Of a DNA stretch of 64,000 nt, positions 61,814 through 64,000 are shown one piece after another. Location: the NCBI GenBank assembly GCA_038229135.1, contig JBBROS010000004.1, positions 61,261 through 125,260 on the forward strand, written 5' to 3'. Origin of the DNA: JBBROS01 sp038229135 (GTDB lineage: Bacteria > Pseudomonadota > Alphaproteobacteria > Acetobacterales > Acetobacteraceae). Position 1 is the first letter of the stretch. Each line of letters begins with the position of its first letter. The notes beneath the pieces were generated by a model. That model was given only the letters and a program-made list of their open reading frames with translations. It did not search any database and was not told the DNA's origin. A program made the translations under genes and the position numbers.

Positions 61814-63267
61814 GCCGCCTCCTCCACTTCACCGGGCTCGCGCACCGTGCGGCGGTAGGCCTCGAGCGCGCGGGTGCGGCCCAGGGCGAGGTCCACGATG
61901 GGGGCCGGGTAGGTGGCGCCGATCCGCACGCCGGCGGCGGTGAGCACCTCAGCGGGCGCCGACCAGGGGGCGTGCAGCCACCTGTCGGGCAGGCGGGCGA
62001 GCTCGGGGACGAAGCGGCGAACATAGGCGCCGTCCGTGTCGAACTTTTCGCCTTGGCTCACCGGGTTGAACACGCGGAAGAAGGGCTGGCTGTCGATGCC
62101 GCAGCCGGCGATCCATTGCCAGGAGGCGGCATTGCTGGCCAGGTCCGCGTCCACCAGCGTGTCCCAGAACCAGGCCTCACCCTCCTGCCAGGGGTGCAGC
62201 AGGTGCTTGACCAGGAACGAGGCGGCGATCATCCGGACGCGGTTGTGCATCCAGCCGAGCTGCCAAAGCTGGCGCATGCCGGCATCCACGATGGGCACGC
62301 CGGTGCGGCCGTGCTGCCAGGCGTCCAGCTCGGGCTTGGCGCGCCGCGTAGGGAGTGCGGCGAAGCGGGGGCGGAGCGGCTGCTCGGGCAGGTGCGGGTT
62401 GTGCCATAGCAGGTAGGCCGCGAACTCGCGCCAGAGGAGCTCGGAGAGGTAGGTCTCGAGGCCCTTGCCGCCATCCCCGGCCGCACCCACGGCGGCATGC
62501 CACACCTGGCCCGGCGAAAGCTCGCCCCAGTGAAGCGGTGCGGACAGCATGGAGGTGCCGGGTTGGCCGGGGAGGTTTCGGCCGATATCGTAGCCATGGA
62601 CGGCGCGGGCGACGAAGGCGGCCAGGCGCTCATGCGCGGCGGCCTCGCCCGGCACCCATGTGGTGCGGAACCCGGCGGACCAGTCCGGCTTCGTGGGCAG
62701 CAGCCCCCAATCTTCGAGCCGGTCCGAGGGGAGGTTCGGGCCCGGGGGAAAGCGATCCGGTGCGGGCAGCAGCGGGGCTGGATGTCCGCGGGCGCGGAGC
62801 CCGCGGGCGAAGGGGGTGTAGACGCCGTAGATACCGCCCGTCTTGGTGCGGATGGGCTCGAGGTCAAAGAGCGTGCTCGTTCGGTGCCAGCGGAAGGCGC
62901 CGGGGCGGGCCCGGTCGAGCTCCGCCTCCACCGTGCGCGCCCACGGCTCGTGCATGCGGCCGGCGAACACGGTGGTGGCGCCAGCCTCTTCCATGAGGGC
63001 GGGCAGGACTTCGATCGCGCGGCCTCGCCGGAGGAGCAGGCTGGCACCTCGTGTCGCCAGATCGCGCTGGAGGGATACCAGGCTGTGGTGCAGCCACCAG
63101 CGGCTGGCGCCACCCAGGGCCCAGGTGCCGGGAGCCTCGTCGTCCAGCACCTGAACCAGGATCAGAGGGCGACCGCTCGCCGCGGCCGCATGCAGTGCGG
63201 CATGGTCGGCGAGACGCAAGTCCTGCCGAAACCAGACGAGGGCCGGGGCCTGCGAAACGTCTTGCAA
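61810..63267 (-). CDS. phrB: Deoxyribodipyrimidine photolyase (CPD class I)
   Basis: Light-driven repair enzyme for cyclobutane pyrimidine dimers, about 485 residues. The antenna domain opens ALVWFRQDLRLADHAALHAA. The FAD domain contains SELLWREFAAYLLWHNPHL, the GVPIVDAGMRQLWQLGWMHNRVRMIAASFLVKHLL lesion-binding block, and the ASNAASWQWIAGCGIDSQPFFRVFNPVSQGEKFD block with the tryptophan electron chain. No ATG precedes the conserved core. The TTG at 63267 has AGGGGAG six bases upstream and is chosen; a TTG at 63285 is the alternative. It is a second, different photolyase from the FeS type at 50544. Confidence 0.94.
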   Translation of the reverse strand: MQDVSQAPALVWFRQDLRLADHAALHAAAASGRPLILVQVLDDEAPGTWALGGASRWWLHHSLVSLQRDLATRGASLLLRRGRAIEVLPALMEEAGATTVFAGRMHEPWARTVEAELDRARPGAFRWHRTSTLFDLEPIRTKTGGIYGVYTPFARGLRARGHPAPLLPAPDRFPPGPNLPSDRLEDWGLLPTKPDWSAGFRTTWVPGEAAAHERLAAFVARAVHGYDIGRNLPGQPGTSMLSAPLHWGELSPGQVWHAAVGAAGDGGKGLETYLSELLWREFAAYLLWHNPHLPEQPLRPRFAALPTRRAKPELDAWQHGRTGVPIVDAGMRQLWQLGWMHNRVRMIAASFLVKHLLHPWQEGEAWFWDTLVDADLASNAASWQWIAGCGIDSQPFFRVFNPVSQGEKFDTDGAYVRRFVPELARLPDRWLHAPWSAPAEVLTAAGVRIGATYPAPIVDLALGRTRALEAYRRTVREPGEVEEAA

Positions 63268-63287
63268 CCAAGGCTCCCCTAACAAAC

Positions 63288-63301
63288 CACATGCTTATGT
63301 G
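63288..63301. promoter_or_regulatory. Palindrome CACAT-GCTT-ATGTG upstream of photolyase
   Basis: Perfect 5-4-5 inverted repeat 20 bases before the TTG start in an AT-richer stretch (63280-63310). Candidate operator; no known light or stress-regulator motif is matched clearly. Confidence 0.35.
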
Positions 63302-63358
63302 TGTGTTGGGAGGCCTTGTTCAATTGTGGCGCCGGGGAGGCGGCGGTGAAACTTGCGC

Positions 63359-63706
63359 TTAGCGCTCCTCCGCCCGGCGCGGCTGCTCCTCAACGCCGCC
63401 TTGTTCGTCGCGGTGGCGGAGCTGGTCCCGTGTCATCGGCGTTTCGCGCCACTCGCCCTGGTCCGCGACGGAGCTGCCGGGGAACTCGCCGAGGTTCTCC
63501 TGGATGGCGGCTTCATCCACCCTGTCGGGGCTTTCGATCGGCAGCTGGGCGATTGCACCGGCCATCTCCATGCGGACGAGTTCGTCGGCGCGCTCGCGGT
63601 AGTCGGCCATGTCGCCGGTGTGGCCGGCGGCCTCGAACAAGGCCTTTGCCCGAGCCTCGATCGCGGCCGTGCGTTCGGGGGTCGTCTCAAGCGGGTTGTC
63701 GCTCAT
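63359..63706 (-). CDS. Small hydrophilic hypothetical protein (115 aa)
   Basis: 115-residue, strongly charged protein without membrane segments. The first half (ETTPERTAAIEARAKALFEA, then RERADELVRMEMAGA) predicts helices and loosely resembles small DUF2934-like stress proteins. The second half is acidic/polar with a basic, disordered tail (EEQPRRAEER). Function unknown. The photolyase gene lies downstream on the same strand, 92 bases away. Confidence 0.65.
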   Translation of the reverse strand: MSDNPLETTPERTAAIEARAKALFEAAGHTGDMADYRERADELVRMEMAGAIAQLPIESPDRVDEAAIQENLGEFPGSSVADQGEWRETPMTRDQLRHRDEQGGVEEQPRRAEER

Positions 63707-63760
63707 GCGTATGCTCCATCGAGTCCGTGCAGGGCTAAGCGCTGGCGGGGGAGCGCAGTT

Positions 63761-64000
63761 TCACACGGGCTCGAGAGGATGGTGCTCTGGCGGTGCGTCC
63801 ACGACGATGGGGTCGCCGGGGCGGATTTGGCCACCCTCGAGCACGATCGCCATCACGCCGGCCTTCCGCACGAGCCGGCCTTCCGTATCCCGGTCCAGGG
63901 TCGCGGCCATGAGGCCGGGGCGGAAGCGGTCGAGCTGGGCGCAGGGGTTGCGGAGGCCCGTGACCTCCAGCAGCGCGGTACCGACGCGGAGGCGGGTCCC
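63761..64000 (-). CDS. MOSC-domain protein (partial, 5' end outside window)
   Basis: The last 79 codons of a MOSC (molybdenum cofactor sulfurase C-terminal) domain protein: GTRLRVGTALLEVTGLRNPC with the conserved Cys thought to carry sulfur, AQLDRFRPGLMAATLDRDTE, then GVMAIVLEGGQIRPGDPI, and an ending near HHPLEPV. The frame is open to the window edge, so the start and N-terminal part are missing. Members bind or transfer sulfur in molybdenum-cofactor or related chemistry; this one has no visible partner gene. Confidence 0.85.
   Translation of the reverse strand, partial: GTRLRVGTALLEVTGLRNPCAQLDRFRPGLMAATLDRDTEGRLVRKAGVMAIVLEGGQIRPGDPIVVDAPPEHHPLEPV

Overview
The window is high-GC DNA (about 70 percent by eye) from an alphaproteobacterium. 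The evidence is the fused ispDF gene divergent from dusB-ntrB-ntrC-ntrY-ntrX, an NtrX without the GAFTGA loop, a bacteriophytochrome/heme oxygenase pair, an iron-sulfur photolyase, and an OprB porin beside a sorbosone-dehydrogenase-like protein. The combination suggests Rhodospirillales/Acetobacteraceae (Roseomonas-like), but the genus is inference only. No rRNA, tRNA, CRISPR array or intact insertion sequence was recognised.

Layout. (1) 1-12 kb: truncated ispDF, then a seven-gene tightly packed unit, dusB-ntrBCYX-mccB-mccA, joining nitrogen control to a methylcrotonyl-CoA carboxylase. (2) 12-21 kb: two separate AfuA/FbpA-type ABC importers around an M29-like metalloenzyme and a stand-alone cyclic-nucleotide-binding protein. 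(3) 21-34 kb: a catabolic region. It holds a Liv-type importer (livF frameshifted), a MarR regulator, and homologues of the four-step phthalate upper pathway: Rieske oxygenase, its reductase, a Gfo/Idh/MocA dihydrodiol-dehydrogenase-like protein and a 4,5-dihydroxyphthalate-decarboxylase-like protein. A sugar-acid dehydratase and an RraA-type aldolase follow. Near-identical TTAG-N4-CTAA palindromes lie in the liv/marR intergenic space and in the reductase/oxygenase intergenic space, so one MarR protein may control both import and ring attack. (4) 34-52 kb: an FAD amine-oxidase-like protein, bphO-bphP, an amidohydrolase, a class II aldolase, a lipoprotein with an ABC exporter, a DsbA-like protein, a gamma-glutamyltranspeptidase-like protein lacking the usual nucleophile, an aminotransferase, katG/oxyR with an OxyR half-site, and an SDR coupled to an iron-sulfur photolyase.

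(5) 52.1-57.5 kb: a visibly lower-GC island. It contains an unknown secreted protein and a roughly 1,350-codon beta-repeat gene broken by one nonsense codon and three single-base deletions. It ends with a degenerate 309-bp copy of the 3' part of the phosphatase gene whose full copy is 4 kb further on. (6) 57.7-64 kb: an OprB porin, a sorbosone-dehydrogenase-like beta-propeller and a diheme cytochrome c form a likely periplasmic sugar or alcohol oxidation module. They are followed by a phosphatase coupled to a second, class I photolyase, a small hypothetical protein and a truncated MOSC-domain gene.

The strongest leads are the MarR-linked aromatic-acid cluster, the decayed beta-repeat gene with the flanking partial phosphatase duplication, the ntr-mcc operon, and two enzyme-like proteins (GGT-like and SDR) that have lost a canonical catalytic residue.
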